From Bacillota bacterium (GTDB lineage: Bacteria; Bacillota; Clostridia; Lachnospirales; Lachnospiraceae), in NCBI GenBank assembly GCA_023428885.1, contig JAEYWQ010000418.1, positions 1-15,373 of the forward strand: a stretch of 15,373 nt of DNA, written 5' to 3'. Shown here piece after piece: positions 7,354-13,490 of this stretch (positions are counted from its first letter, which is position 1; each line of letters begins with the position of its first letter). The translations under genes were made by a program, and so were the position numbers. Under the pieces are notes generated by a model that did no database searches, had not been told where the DNA came from, and saw nothing but the letters and a program-made list of their open reading frames with translations.

Positions 7354-7707
7354 TTATGGCTCCTTATTCTCCTCTATCATTTCTCTCTTCGGTTTGATTA
7401 AGAAACTAGAAGTGATAAACCCTACAATTGCACCAAGTAAACCAATGAGTAGTGGCTGATAGGACCCATTAGGAGCTAGGAGATATCCACCAAAGGTTGT
7501 AAAGATGCAGATGATGAGTGCTTTTATTAAATCTTTGATATTGACTAGATCTTCCCAAATCTCAATGTTGTTTTCTGCTTCCTTGACCTTATTTTCAGAT
7601 TCTTTTATGTTGTTTTCACTTACTTTCAACTTGTTTTCAGTAGAAGCATTTTTTACAATGTCATTGATCATGGTTTTATTATTTTTTTCATTATTATTCG
7701 GACACAT
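7354..7707 (-). CDS. Small membrane protein with N-terminal heptad repeat, likely transporter partner
   Basis: A 117-aa protein not matched to a family. The Asn/Lys/Glu-rich N-terminus contains three near-identical heptads (KVSENNI, KESENKV, KEAENNI, residues 28-48), predicted to form a coiled coil. Two hydrophobic segments follow: about 62-77 and 85-104, the latter Gly-rich (LLIGLLGAIVGFITSSFLI). A basic then acidic tail ends the protein. Its ATG lies inside the end of mvaD (14-bp overlap) behind an AAGGAG site, and its stop is 1 bp before the TctA-like start. This tight packing suggests that it and the permease form one transporter, taking the place of TctB. It has only two membrane segments, whereas TctB usually has four, so I do not call it TctB. 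Confidence 0.7.
   Translation of the reverse strand: MCPNNNEKNNKTMINDIVKNASTENKLKVSENNIKESENKVKEAENNIEIWEDLVNIKDLIKALIICIFTTFGGYLLAPNGSYQPLLIGLLGAIVGFITSSFLIKPKREMIEENKEP
7568..7651 (-). repeat. Four tandem 21-bp units encoding coiled-coil heptads
   Basis: On the plus strand the units begin at 7568, 7589, 7610 and 7631, each opening with TTGTTTTC or TTATTTTC. They encode the S/A-E-N heptads of the 117-aa protein. The exact 21-base period and third-position similarity point to recent slippage or duplication; heptad number may vary between strains. Confidence 0.75.
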
Positions 7708-8674
7708 AGCTTACTCCTTCACCAGGCCTACAAGCAATTACTGATTGAACACCGCTTAAGCTTATTAACGTTTGTTTCACTAATTCTTCTTTGTCTGTTT
7801 CACATATCACCTTAACATTGGGCCCTGCATCGATGGTAAAATAAACCAGGATGCCCTGCTGCCTTAGCTCGCGAATACAATGCATCACTTCCAAGGTACC
7901 GCTTTCCCAATAAAATACCGGGGGTTTGGCACCAAGCATAGTAGCATGCATTTTCAAGGCATTCCCTTCTATGACTTCTCCAAGGCAATCCAAATCTCTG
8001 TTTTTGATTGCTTGCTTTGCCATATCCAGATCCTCAGATATGGTGGCTAGCCAACCTTGATAAAATGGAGACGATTCTACTGTTCTTTTCATCCCATCCC
8101 GGCTAGATACCCCTTTTTTCCTTGATGTTATTAATACGGACAGTATGGACAAGGTCCAACTTTTCTCATCCAATATCTGATGGGCAAAGGAATCCCGCCC
8201 ATCTGCCCGATAACCCTTTTCCCATTCCACATATCCACCAAAGACAGACCTGCAAGCGGAACCTGAACCCTGTCTTGCGATTCTTGATAACTCCTCATTA
8301 GTTAGAGAAAGTCCAATAGCTCTCGAAGCTGCAGCTGCTAAGGCCGCATAACCAGAAGCCGAGGAGGCAAAGCCTGCTGCTGTGGGTACATGGTTTTGGG
8401 TTTTAATCATAGCATATAATTGTATCCCCGCTTTTTCTCTAATGATATCTAGAAAGGCAGAAATCTTTATCTGTTCCTTCATATCTGCCAGTGTATGATT
8501 CAATACAAGCATGTCTTTAGTCAACTCTTCTATAAATTCGACTGTCGTAACGGTATAATATTGATCCAGGGTAATGGATAAGCTACTATTCATTGGTAAA
8601 AACAGCTGTTCATCTCTCTTACCCCAGTATTTGATTAATGCTATATTGGTATTTGCCCTCGCAGTTGCTTTCAA
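7694..8674 (-). CDS. mvaD: Diphosphomevalonate decarboxylase
   Basis: A cytosolic GHMP-superfamily enzyme that converts 5-diphosphomevalonate to isopentenyl diphosphate with ATP use and loss of CO2. The 326 aa match the family length. Hallmarks are NIALIKYWGK at 10-19, PTAAGFASSASGYAALA at 97-113 (ATP loop), RQGSGSACRSVFGGYVEW at 134-151 with substrate-contacting S/R residues, and DAGPNV at 282-287, whose Asp is the catalytic residue by family knowledge. The start is TTG (8672-8674): GGGAG lies seven bases upstream, the encoded KATARANTNIALIKYW is the normal N-terminus, and a nearby ATG is out of frame with an immediate stop. The gene lies 12 bp after mvaK1 and overlaps the 117-aa gene. Confidence 0.95.
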   Translation of the reverse strand: MKATARANTNIALIKYWGKRDEQLFLPMNSSLSITLDQYYTVTTVEFIEELTKDMLVLNHTLADMKEQIKISAFLDIIREKAGIQLYAMIKTQNHVPTAAGFASSASGYAALAAAASRAIGLSLTNEELSRIARQGSGSACRSVFGGYVEWEKGYRADGRDSFAHQILDEKSWTLSILSVLITSRKKGVSSRDGMKRTVESSPFYQGWLATISEDLDMAKQAIKNRDLDCLGEVIEGNALKMHATMLGAKPPVFYWESGTLEVMHCIRELRQQGILVYFTIDAGPNVKVICETDKEELVKQTLISLSGVQSVIACRPGEGVSYVSE

Positions 8675-8686
8675 GACATCACTCCC

Positions 8687-9643
8687 TCATATTAAGCTTC
8701 CTTCTACATAGTTTGAGTTTGTTGAGAAGTACCATGCTGCTTTCGCACCTTCACTCATAAGCTTTTTCGAAAGAAATTTTGCAGCTTCTATATCCTTGGA
8801 TATGGCTATCATACAGCCACCCATACCACCACCAGTCAGCTTAGCGCCGTATGCTCCATACTGGACTGCGACCTCCACCAAATGATCCAACATTGAATCG
8901 CTTACTTCAAGTTTTTGTAATTGTTTATGATTCCTTAGCATGAGTTTGCCAAGCAAATAGGCATCACCCTCTAAGATAGCCTCTTTAGCGCTCATTACAA
9001 TATCCTCAATCTCATCTATAATGCCCTCAATTATCATAGGTCTTTGTATTTTTAAGGCTTTTACATGCGTAACCGCCTTTTTTGTAACTCCAAGCTTCCC
9101 TGTATCCGCCACCACCATAGAAAAGGCGTGGGGTGAAGTTAAGGTAATTGCTCCCTTGGATTTTTGAAAAAATATTGGCTCTTCACTTGCTACTGAGATC
9201 ATATCTATGCCACTAGGCCTACCATGAGCATATGTCTCAGCCAATTCTACCAGAGAAAAAAGTTGTTCTTGGGATAAAGCTGTTTGATAATATTGAAAAA
9301 TTCCTCTGACAATTGCAGTTGCTACGGCTGCACTTGATCCAAGCCCAGTCCCTTCTGGTATCTTAGAATTAATCTCAATATGAATTCCTTTCTTTTTTTC
9401 ATTGCACAATTCCAAAGAAAGATGAATACATTCAAATAAGCCTGCCATCTTCTCAGGCATATCGCATAACTTTCCTGTAAATATTGTGGACTCTATTGTA
9501 ATCTCACCAGGTTTTTCTTGGATCCTAGCTTTTATCTTTAAGGGACAAGGAATCGCAATGGCTGGTTTGTCGTAAACCACAATATGCTCTCCTACTAATA
9601 TGAGTTTCCCATGAGCTTCACCTATTACTTGTTTGCTTGCCAT
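8687..9643 (-). CDS. mvaK1: Mevalonate kinase
   Basis: A cytosolic GHMP kinase that phosphorylates mevalonate to 5-phosphomevalonate, the entry step of the lower pathway. Its 318 aa fit bacterial and archaeal mevalonate kinases. Motifs are GKLILVGEHIVVY at 12-24, PEGTGLGSSAAVATA at 96-110 (ATP loop), GRPSGID at 141-147 with the catalytic Asp147, and KLTGGGMGGC at 268-277. The HGRPSGID context separates it from galactokinase and homoserine kinase. ATG start at 9641-9643, six bases after the idi stop; the AAAGAGTGAGAG before it lies across that stop, so the two genes are likely translationally coupled. It is the enzyme that would capture imported mevalonate if the neighbouring permease carries it. 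Confidence 0.94.
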   Translation of the reverse strand: MASKQVIGEAHGKLILVGEHIVVYDKPAIAIPCPLKIKARIQEKPGEITIESTIFTGKLCDMPEKMAGLFECIHLSLELCNEKKKGIHIEINSKIPEGTGLGSSAAVATAIVRGIFQYYQTALSQEQLFSLVELAETYAHGRPSGIDMISVASEEPIFFQKSKGAITLTSPHAFSMVVADTGKLGVTKKAVTHVKALKIQRPMIIEGIIDEIEDIVMSAKEAILEGDAYLLGKLMLRNHKQLQKLEVSDSMLDHLVEVAVQYGAYGAKLTGGGMGGCMIAISKDIEAAKFLSKKLMSEGAKAAWYFSTNSNYVEGSLI

Positions 9644-9649
9644 ATTCTC

Positions 9650-10219
9650 TCACTCTTTACCCCCTAATACCAGTTTCTCTAAACTCCTTATCTCGGTTTG
9701 CTCCATCATGATCCGAAACCAATAGGTATATCTTTCTGGATGCTCCTTCATATCTTCACTGAGCTTATCAAGTTCAATCCACTGAATCTCTTCCACTTCT
9801 TCTTTATTCGGAAGGACCTTCCCATCATATTGGTCAAAAAAAACATGATCAATTTCATGTTCAATCAAGCTATTATCAAATTCCACCCGGTATTGGAACT
9901 GAAATACTTCCCGGCAGTGGCATATAATACCTAATTCTTCTAAGAGCCCCCGAGAAACTGCCTCAGCTAAAGTTTCCCCCACTCTTTGATGACTACAACA
10001 AGCATTACTCCATAGACCTGGCGAATGATACTTTTCTTTTGCTCGCTTTTGTAGTAAAACTTCTCCCTCATGATTAAATATCATGACAGAAAATGCTCGA
10101 TGAAGTATTCCTCGTTTATGGACTTCCAATTTCTCCATGTGTCCTGTTTCTCTATCCATATCATCTACTGTAATGATATCTTCTGATTCTTTCTTTAACA
10201 TGTTCTGATGATGATCCAC
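9650..10219 (-). CDS. idi: Isopentenyl-diphosphate delta-isomerase, type 1 (Nudix family)
   Basis: A cytosolic metal-dependent enzyme interconverting IPP and DMAPP. All key type 1 residues are visible: H34 and H40 in HKRGILHRAFS, catalytic C75 and H77 in LWSNACCSH (69-77), the EELG of the Nudix helix (94-97), the acid pair E120/E122 in LIEHEIDHVFF, and W167 near the end. The 189 aa match the family. I accept the GTG at 10217-10219 because AGGTTGG precedes it; an ATG six codons in has no ribosome binding site and would still give a full domain. First enzyme gene of the operon. Firmicutes with a mevalonate pathway more often use the unrelated flavin-dependent type 2 enzyme, so a type 1 enzyme here is notable. 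Confidence 0.95.
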   Translation of the reverse strand: MDHHQNMLKKESEDIITVDDMDRETGHMEKLEVHKRGILHRAFSVMIFNHEGEVLLQKRAKEKYHSPGLWSNACCSHQRVGETLAEAVSRGLLEELGIICHCREVFQFQYRVEFDNSLIEHEIDHVFFDQYDGKVLPNKEEVEEIQWIELDKLSEDMKEHPERYTYWFRIMMEQTEIRSLEKLVLGGKE

Positions 10220-10228
10220 GATACCAAC

Positions 10229-10297
10229 CTACTTTCCTAATGCTTTCGCTATCAGAATCGGATCACACTTATCCTTGTCTGTTTTCTTATAAAACAT
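10229..10297 (-). CDS. Possible 22-codon upstream ORF before idi
   Basis: A short frame, ATG to TAG, ends nine bases before the idi GTG. It encodes MFYKKTDKDKCDPILIAKAL plus GK. The start has only a weak AAAGAA before it. It could be a leader peptide coupling translation into idi, a degenerate remnant, or chance. I see no attenuator hairpin associated with it. Confidence 0.2.
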   Translation of the reverse strand: MFYKKTDKDKCDPILIAKALGK

Positions 10298-10441
10298 AAT
10301 TCTTTATTATAGCTACCTCATGTGTTCTCTTTATTTTCTGTCGAATATATGAAATTTATACATACTCTGTTTTTTACAAGATACTCCATCTTTGCATGGA
10401 TATCCTTTCTTTCAATTCAATGGAATATGTTAAAATAAAAA
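10298..10441 (-). promoter_or_regulatory. Leader region of the mevalonate operon
   Basis: This is the only long gap before idi, so the operon promoter should be here. A consensus -10 TATAAT is present at 10306-10311, but the hexamer 17 bp upstream (ATAAAG) is a poor -35. TTGTAA and TCGACA lie further up at unsuitable spacing. The promoter may be activator-dependent or the TATAAT fortuitous. No riboswitch fold was recognised. Confidence 0.35.
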
Positions 10442-10469
10442 ACGCATCCATACTTATATATGAATGCGT
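10431..10469 (-). terminator. Intrinsic terminator of the XRE/DUF2178 cassette
   Basis: On the minus strand an 11-bp stem (10459-10469 with 10442-10452) encloses a 6-base loop. The one non-Watson-Crick position is a G-U on this strand but a C-A mismatch on the other, which fixes the direction. A T-rich run (TTTTTTATTTTA) follows at once. It lies 50 bp after the stop of the membrane protein gene. Confidence 0.8.
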
Positions 10470-10519
10470 CAAACTATTATCAACTATAATTTCCCCCTTC
10501 AAAAGAATAGGACATAAAA

Positions 10520-10990
10520 CTAAATTTTTTTGTTATAGTAAAACATTGTAATAAGTCGTGTCAAGATGATAAATATCCATACAGCCAACAAAGTCAAACT
10601 GATTACAGGATTATATAATCCTGTTACCACACAGACTGCCAATATAACAAACATGGTAATGTTAAAGGTTACCTGACTAGAATGTTCACAAATCGCAAGT
10701 GTACGCTCATCATTCTCTTCAATGAACATTTTCTTAAGCTTTTCATCATTTCTGATTGCGAAATAATTCTTAATCAATGTGACTAGTAAGAAGAGAACAA
10801 ATCCTATCACAATTCCACCACGAAGTCCATTAAGTAAACCGCCGATAAAATCTTTTAGCGGTGTACCAAATACCACTCCCTTGGTATCAAAATATCTCAT
10901 AAAGGCATAAACAGCTATCGGTATAAAAATAATAAGACCTACCACTCCAAAGATCATTCTGTTTTTGATTTTAGCTTTATAATTATCCAT
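10520..10990 (-). CDS. DUF2178-like four-helix membrane protein
   Basis: A 156-aa membrane protein with hydrophobic segments at about 13-31, 52-74, 108-125 and 129-149, arranged as two pairs. Between the pairs is a charged cytosolic loop with the motif EENDERTLAICEHSSQV (91-107); the NDER element is typical of small Firmicutes membrane proteins of the DUF2178 type. Such proteins are commonly encoded directly after a small XRE repressor, as here, where the repressor TAA is adjacent to this ATG. No enzymatic function is known to me for the family. The pairing suggests the repressor controls the membrane protein, perhaps in response to a membrane or envelope cue, but the signal cannot be read from sequence. 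The family name is from memory of pattern. Confidence 0.8.
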   Translation of the reverse strand: MDNYKAKIKNRMIFGVVGLIIFIPIAVYAFMRYFDTKGVVFGTPLKDFIGGLLNGLRGGIVIGFVLFLLVTLIKNYFAIRNDEKLKKMFIEENDERTLAICEHSSQVTFNITMFVILAVCVVTGLYNPVISLTLLAVWIFIILTRLITMFYYNKKI

Positions 10991-11197
10991 TTACTTATCC
11001 TCCATCTCTTCAAAATCAAATACTTCTTCAATTGTCAAGCCAAAGTACTTGGCTATTCTATACGCAAGTGCTAAAGAAGCCGTGTACTTTCCAACCTCAA
11101 GTGAGGTGATTGTCTGTCGTGTTGTTCCTACAGCTAAGCCTAGCTCCTCCTGAGAAATCCTGGCTTCTTTCCGTAATTCCCTGATTTTATTCTTCAA
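10991..11197 (-). CDS. Small XRE-family (Cro/CI-type) transcriptional regulator
   Basis: A 68-aa protein made almost entirely of one helix-turn-helix domain. The scaffold is KIRELRKEARISQEELG (4-20), followed by the recognition segment VGTTRQTITSLEVGK (23-37) and LALAYRIAKYFGLTIEEVF (42-60). It resembles the YozG/YgzD-type regulators of Firmicutes. With no sensor domain it is probably a dimeric repressor. I accept the TTG at 11195-11197: GGAG lies eight bases upstream and the N-terminus is the normal family start, while a nearby ATG in another frame stops at once. Copies of an AACTT-TGC-AAGTT motif overlap its own promoter, which strongly suggests autorepression (inference from position). Confidence 0.92.
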   Translation of the reverse strand: MKNKIRELRKEARISQEELGLAVGTTRQTITSLEVGKYTASLALAYRIAKYFGLTIEEVFDFEEMEDK

Positions 11198-11230
11198 ATA
11201 CTCATCTCCAATCTTGTGCTTTGCTAAGTC

Positions 11231-11303
11231 AACTTTGCAAGTTTAGTATAGTAAACTTTGCAAGTTTTGTCAAGTGTACTTTGCATTTTTTTGTCTATTT
11301 GCA
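11231..11303. promoter_or_regulatory. Operator array with 23-bp phased TTTGCA motifs
   Basis: TTTGCA cores start at 11234, 11257, 11280 and 11298. The first two sit in identical 14-bp copies of AACTTTGCAAGTTT (11231-11244, 11254-11267), each containing the inverted repeat AACTT-TGC-AAGTT. The third is partial and exactly 23 bp further; the fourth is weaker and spaced by 18. One copy fills the -35/-10 spacer of the XRE promoter and one abuts its -10. The outer copies approach the divergent promoter, so one repressor may act on both sides. Confidence 0.75.
11245..11273 (-). promoter_or_regulatory. Consensus promoter of the XRE/DUF2178 cassette
   Basis: On the minus strand: a perfect -35 TTGACA (11268-11273), a 17-bp spacer, and -10 TATACT (11245-11250). 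Transcription should begin near 11238, inside the proximal operator copy. This is a strong promoter that needs repression, matching the overlapping operators. Confidence 0.85.
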
Positions 11304-11320
11304 TTTTTGTTAAGTATACT
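11291..11320 (+). promoter_or_regulatory. Candidate promoter of the sorbosone dehydrogenase-like gene
   Basis: TTGTCT (11291-11296) and TATACT (11315-11320) are separated by 18 bp. An alternative, TTGTTA with TTATAG at 17 bp, overlaps it a few bases further on. Either gives a leader of roughly 70-90 bases. The fourth TTTGCA motif lies within the spacer. Confidence 0.45.
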
Positions 11321-11409
11321 CTACCTAAATTATAGCGATTCATTAGGCATAGTAACACAGTTAAAGTCATATTCTTATAAAAGTAGCAAATTAAGGAGGA
11401 TGAAGGTAG

Positions 11410-12825
11410 TTGAAAAAAGTTACCGTTCATTTACGTCCCCTCGTTACAATGTTGAATTTACCCACTGTAATAAAAACAGCTATACTTCCAGGAGACTTAA
11501 ACGAAAAATTAATGATTGCCACCCAAATAGGGGAGATTTACTACATGGAAAATGGAAGGATCAGGACATTTCTGGATATTCGCTCTCGAATCATAACACT
11601 AGGTGCTTCTAGTGGTGGATATGACGAAAGGGGTTTGCTTGGTCTAGCCTTTCATCCGGGGTTTAGTAATAACGGATTATTTTATCTTCATTATTCCCTG
11701 GCTGGTTCACAAGGCCCTGGTGCGCTTTCTGCTTCATTTCATCCTAACCCATGTGATTCTAGAAGCTTAAACCTAGAGTGGCAGAATCGAGAAACTCTGT
11801 ATGATCATATTGATACTGTGGAAGAATGGATGCTACCGTCGAATGGTCAGCCACAAAGACGGCGGACTTTATTGAATTTAAGAAGACCTTTTTTAAATCA
11901 TAATGGTGTTAACAGCTTAAACTTTTCACCTGAAACAGGCAAGCTTGTTTTAACAACCGGAGATGGAGGATCCGGTTATGACCCATTTAATATAGCCCAG
12001 AACGATATGGAGATCGCTGGTAAAATAATAGAAATTGATGTAGATAAGATTACAAATATAGATAATCCACCCGTAGTTACACGTTTTCACGAACTTCCCC
12101 TTCCTATTCAAGAAACGCTTACGGTGATTGCCAAAGGTGTCCGCAATATACCTGGTATCTCATTTCAAAGATTTTATAATCAGTATATCAAATATGTGGG
12201 AAATGTGGGCCAGGATCTGGTCGAGTCGATTTTCTCCTTCGTTCATTATAGAGCAGTACCGGTTACACAGCTTACACATACTTCTCTTATGAAGCAAGCG
12301 ACTGACCAAGAAGATCTTATTAATTTGGGCTGGCGTGGATGGGAAGGAGATTTACCTACTTCAGTCATAAATAGATGCACTGCCAATCAAGCTTTGAATG
12401 AGAAATCAGTTGCCTATTATGAGGATGCGGTAGAAACTTCCACACAACGTATTTGGCCACTCATTAGTTATTACCATGTGGATCCCCGCCCAGATAAGTT
12501 TAGCGGAACTGCCCTAACTGGGGTTCAGGCATATATAGGAAGTAGTATTCCCGATTTAATGGGAAGTGTGGTATTCACTGACTTTGTTAAAAATGAAGAT
12601 TCTCCACCTCCGGCGAGAGGTGTTCTGGCTTACACCAAGCTTACTACTGATAGTAAATTAAATGATTTTAGTGTAATAGAAACCGATTATGATTTTGGGT
12701 CTAGCTCGGCTTATTATGTTAGTCTGGGAACAAGTATGGATCAAAGCAGACTATATTTAGGTATTTATGGTTCTCAGAATGTGACTGATTATAACCTAGG
12801 AACTGTATTTGAAGTTATAGCATAG
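11410..12825 (+). CDS. Glucose/sorbosone dehydrogenase-fold protein without signal peptide
   Basis: A 471-aa six-bladed propeller of the glucose/sorbosone dehydrogenase (GSDH, Hhip-like) family. Family landmarks occur in order: DERGLLGLAFHPGFSNNG (72-89), FLNHNGVNSLNFSPETGKLV (161-180) with the conserved His164, TTGDGG (182-187), AGKIIEIDVD (203-212), KGVRNIPGISF (242-252), VGNVGQDLVESI (263-274), LGWRGWEGD (306-314) and GVQAYIGSSIPDLMGSVVFTDF (371-392). Known members are usually secreted PQQ-dependent sugar dehydrogenases with calcium. Here there is no signal peptide, so the protein appears cytosolic. The TTG start at 11410-11412 is preceded by AGGAGG at 10 bases; an out-of-frame ATG lies too close to that site. 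An insert rich in Asn, Trp and Gln (about 105-150) departs from the core. PQQ use in an anaerobe is doubtful, so the substrate is open. Confidence 0.8.
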   Translation: MKKVTVHLRPLVTMLNLPTVIKTAILPGDLNEKLMIATQIGEIYYMENGRIRTFLDIRSRIITLGASSGGYDERGLLGLAFHPGFSNNGLFYLHYSLAGSQGPGALSASFHPNPCDSRSLNLEWQNRETLYDHIDTVEEWMLPSNGQPQRRRTLLNLRRPFLNHNGVNSLNFSPETGKLVLTTGDGGSGYDPFNIAQNDMEIAGKIIEIDVDKITNIDNPPVVTRFHELPLPIQETLTVIAKGVRNIPGISFQRFYNQYIKYVGNVGQDLVESIFSFVHYRAVPVTQLTHTSLMKQATDQEDLINLGWRGWEGDLPTSVINRCTANQALNEKSVAYYEDAVETSTQRIWPLISYYHVDPRPDKFSGTALTGVQAYIGSSIPDLMGSVVFTDFVKNEDSPPPARGVLAYTKLTTDSKLNDFSVIETDYDFGSSSAYYVSLGTSMDQSRLYLGIYGSQNVTDYNLGTVFEVIA

Positions 12826-12860
12826 AGTAAGATCATTCATAGTTCCAGATAGGGGGTTAT

Positions 12861-13376
12861 TTGAAAAAAGTAGATATTGTCAAGTTTATATGTTTTGGAG
12901 GTATTTTAACAGCCATGGCTGTGATCTTCCAATCAGCACCTGTATTCTTACCAGCACTTGGAATGGCTTTTAGTCCATTAAGTACACTACCAATTGCAAT
13001 CGCTGCTGCTTCTAATATTATTCTTGGCTTGTTTGTATTAATTTCTAGCACCTTAATTCTTACTTTGGTTAGCATAGAAGAGACATTTATCCTTCTTTTT
13101 ACTAGCGGGTTACTAGGTATTATGATTGGAATATTCCTTTATAGAAGCTCAATTGTGATATCTATCTTACTTTCAAGCATAGCATTATCCCTTGGAATGA
13201 TGTTCTTGACTTATATCGTAGGTTTTCCGGCTTTTGTCGACATAACTGCTTCTTTATCAACTCTAGTAACTTTACTGATTTTTTTCTTATTTTCACTAAC
13301 TTATGCAAGCATCTGGAATATCTGTTTTAAAAAGTTTATGAATTATCTTATCAAAGTAAAATTGATTTCCAAGTAG
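12861..13376 (+). CDS. Small polytopic membrane protein after the GSDH-like gene
   Basis: A 171-aa, very hydrophobic protein with about five or six membrane segments (roughly 9-30, 42-62, 63-72 with 76-93, 97-121 and 130-152) and a basic C-terminal tail. The N-terminal motif GGILTAMAVIFQSAPVFLPALGMAFSPL (13-40), with Pro and Gly in the first helices, recalls S-components of ECF vitamin transporters or YybS-type proteins, but I cannot assign a family or substrate. The TTG start has an AGGGGG site five bases upstream. It begins 35 bp after the GSDH-like stop and is presumably co-transcribed. If it is an S-component, its ECF energising subunits are encoded elsewhere. The stop is followed by a large hairpin. 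Confidence 0.75.
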   Translation: MKKVDIVKFICFGGILTAMAVIFQSAPVFLPALGMAFSPLSTLPIAIAAASNIILGLFVLISSTLILTLVSIEETFILLFTSGLLGIMIGIFLYRSSIVISILLSSIALSLGMMFLTYIVGFPAFVDITASLSTLVTLLIFFLFSLTYASIWNICFKKFMNYLIKVKLISK

Positions 13377-13386
13377 GCAAGACCAA

Positions 13387-13476
13387 AGGAATGGGGGTGT
13401 TGCCACATACTAGGCCAAAAAGACGGGGGTGTTGTCACATAACAACACCCCCGTCTTCTTGGCTTACAACATTCCT
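13387..13476. terminator. Compound hairpin between convergent genes, probable bidirectional terminator
   Basis: The core is a perfect 15-bp GC-rich stem (13420-13434 with 13443-13457) with an 8-base loop. Pairing extends outward (13411-13418 with 13459-13466, one G-U), and an outer arm of 7 bp is possible (13387-13393 with 13470-13476). On the minus strand the core is followed by TTTTTGG, a modest T-run, so it best ends the ABC permease transcript; on the plus strand it has no T-run. A second copy of the 5' arm (13393-13402) offers an alternative pairing with 13443-13452. Confidence 0.75.
13393..13441 (+). repeat. Direct repeat, two copies of a 17-bp G-rich unit
   Basis: GGGGGTGTTGYCACATA occurs at 13393-13409 and 13425-13441, identical at 16 of 17 positions and offset by 32 bp. 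The second copy forms one arm of the strong hairpin. The duplication may reflect slippage at the hairpin or a remnant of a small repeat element. Confidence 0.7.
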
Positions 13477-13490
13477 AGGAATTTGACTAT

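Noticed and set aside
7354..7707. Annotation of the small membrane protein as TctB
   Set aside because: It has two membrane segments and a coiled-coil head, against four segments in TctB; only its position next to the permease supports the idea.
10220..10520. Riboswitch or T-box ahead of idi
   Set aside because: Apart from the terminator of the preceding cassette and a lone TATAAT, I see no paired helices or conserved aptamer motifs.
11224..11430. 68-codon minus-strand frame upstream of the XRE gene
   Set aside because: It covers the promoter and operator array, and has no ribosome binding site or family resemblance.
11274..11612. 112-codon plus-strand frame overlapping the GSDH-like gene start
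   Set aside because: Most of it overlaps the recognisable GSDH-like frame, its ATG at 11400 overlaps the Shine-Dalgarno itself, and the product is unlike any protein family.
12857..13075. Minus-strand frame opposite the 171-aa membrane protein
   Set aside because: It is a mirror of a hydrophobic coding region; the plus frame has a good ribosome binding site and a plausible membrane topology.
13393..13441. CRISPR or tandem array from the repeated G-rich unit
   Set aside because: There are only two copies at one spacing, and one is part of a hairpin stem; no array continues.
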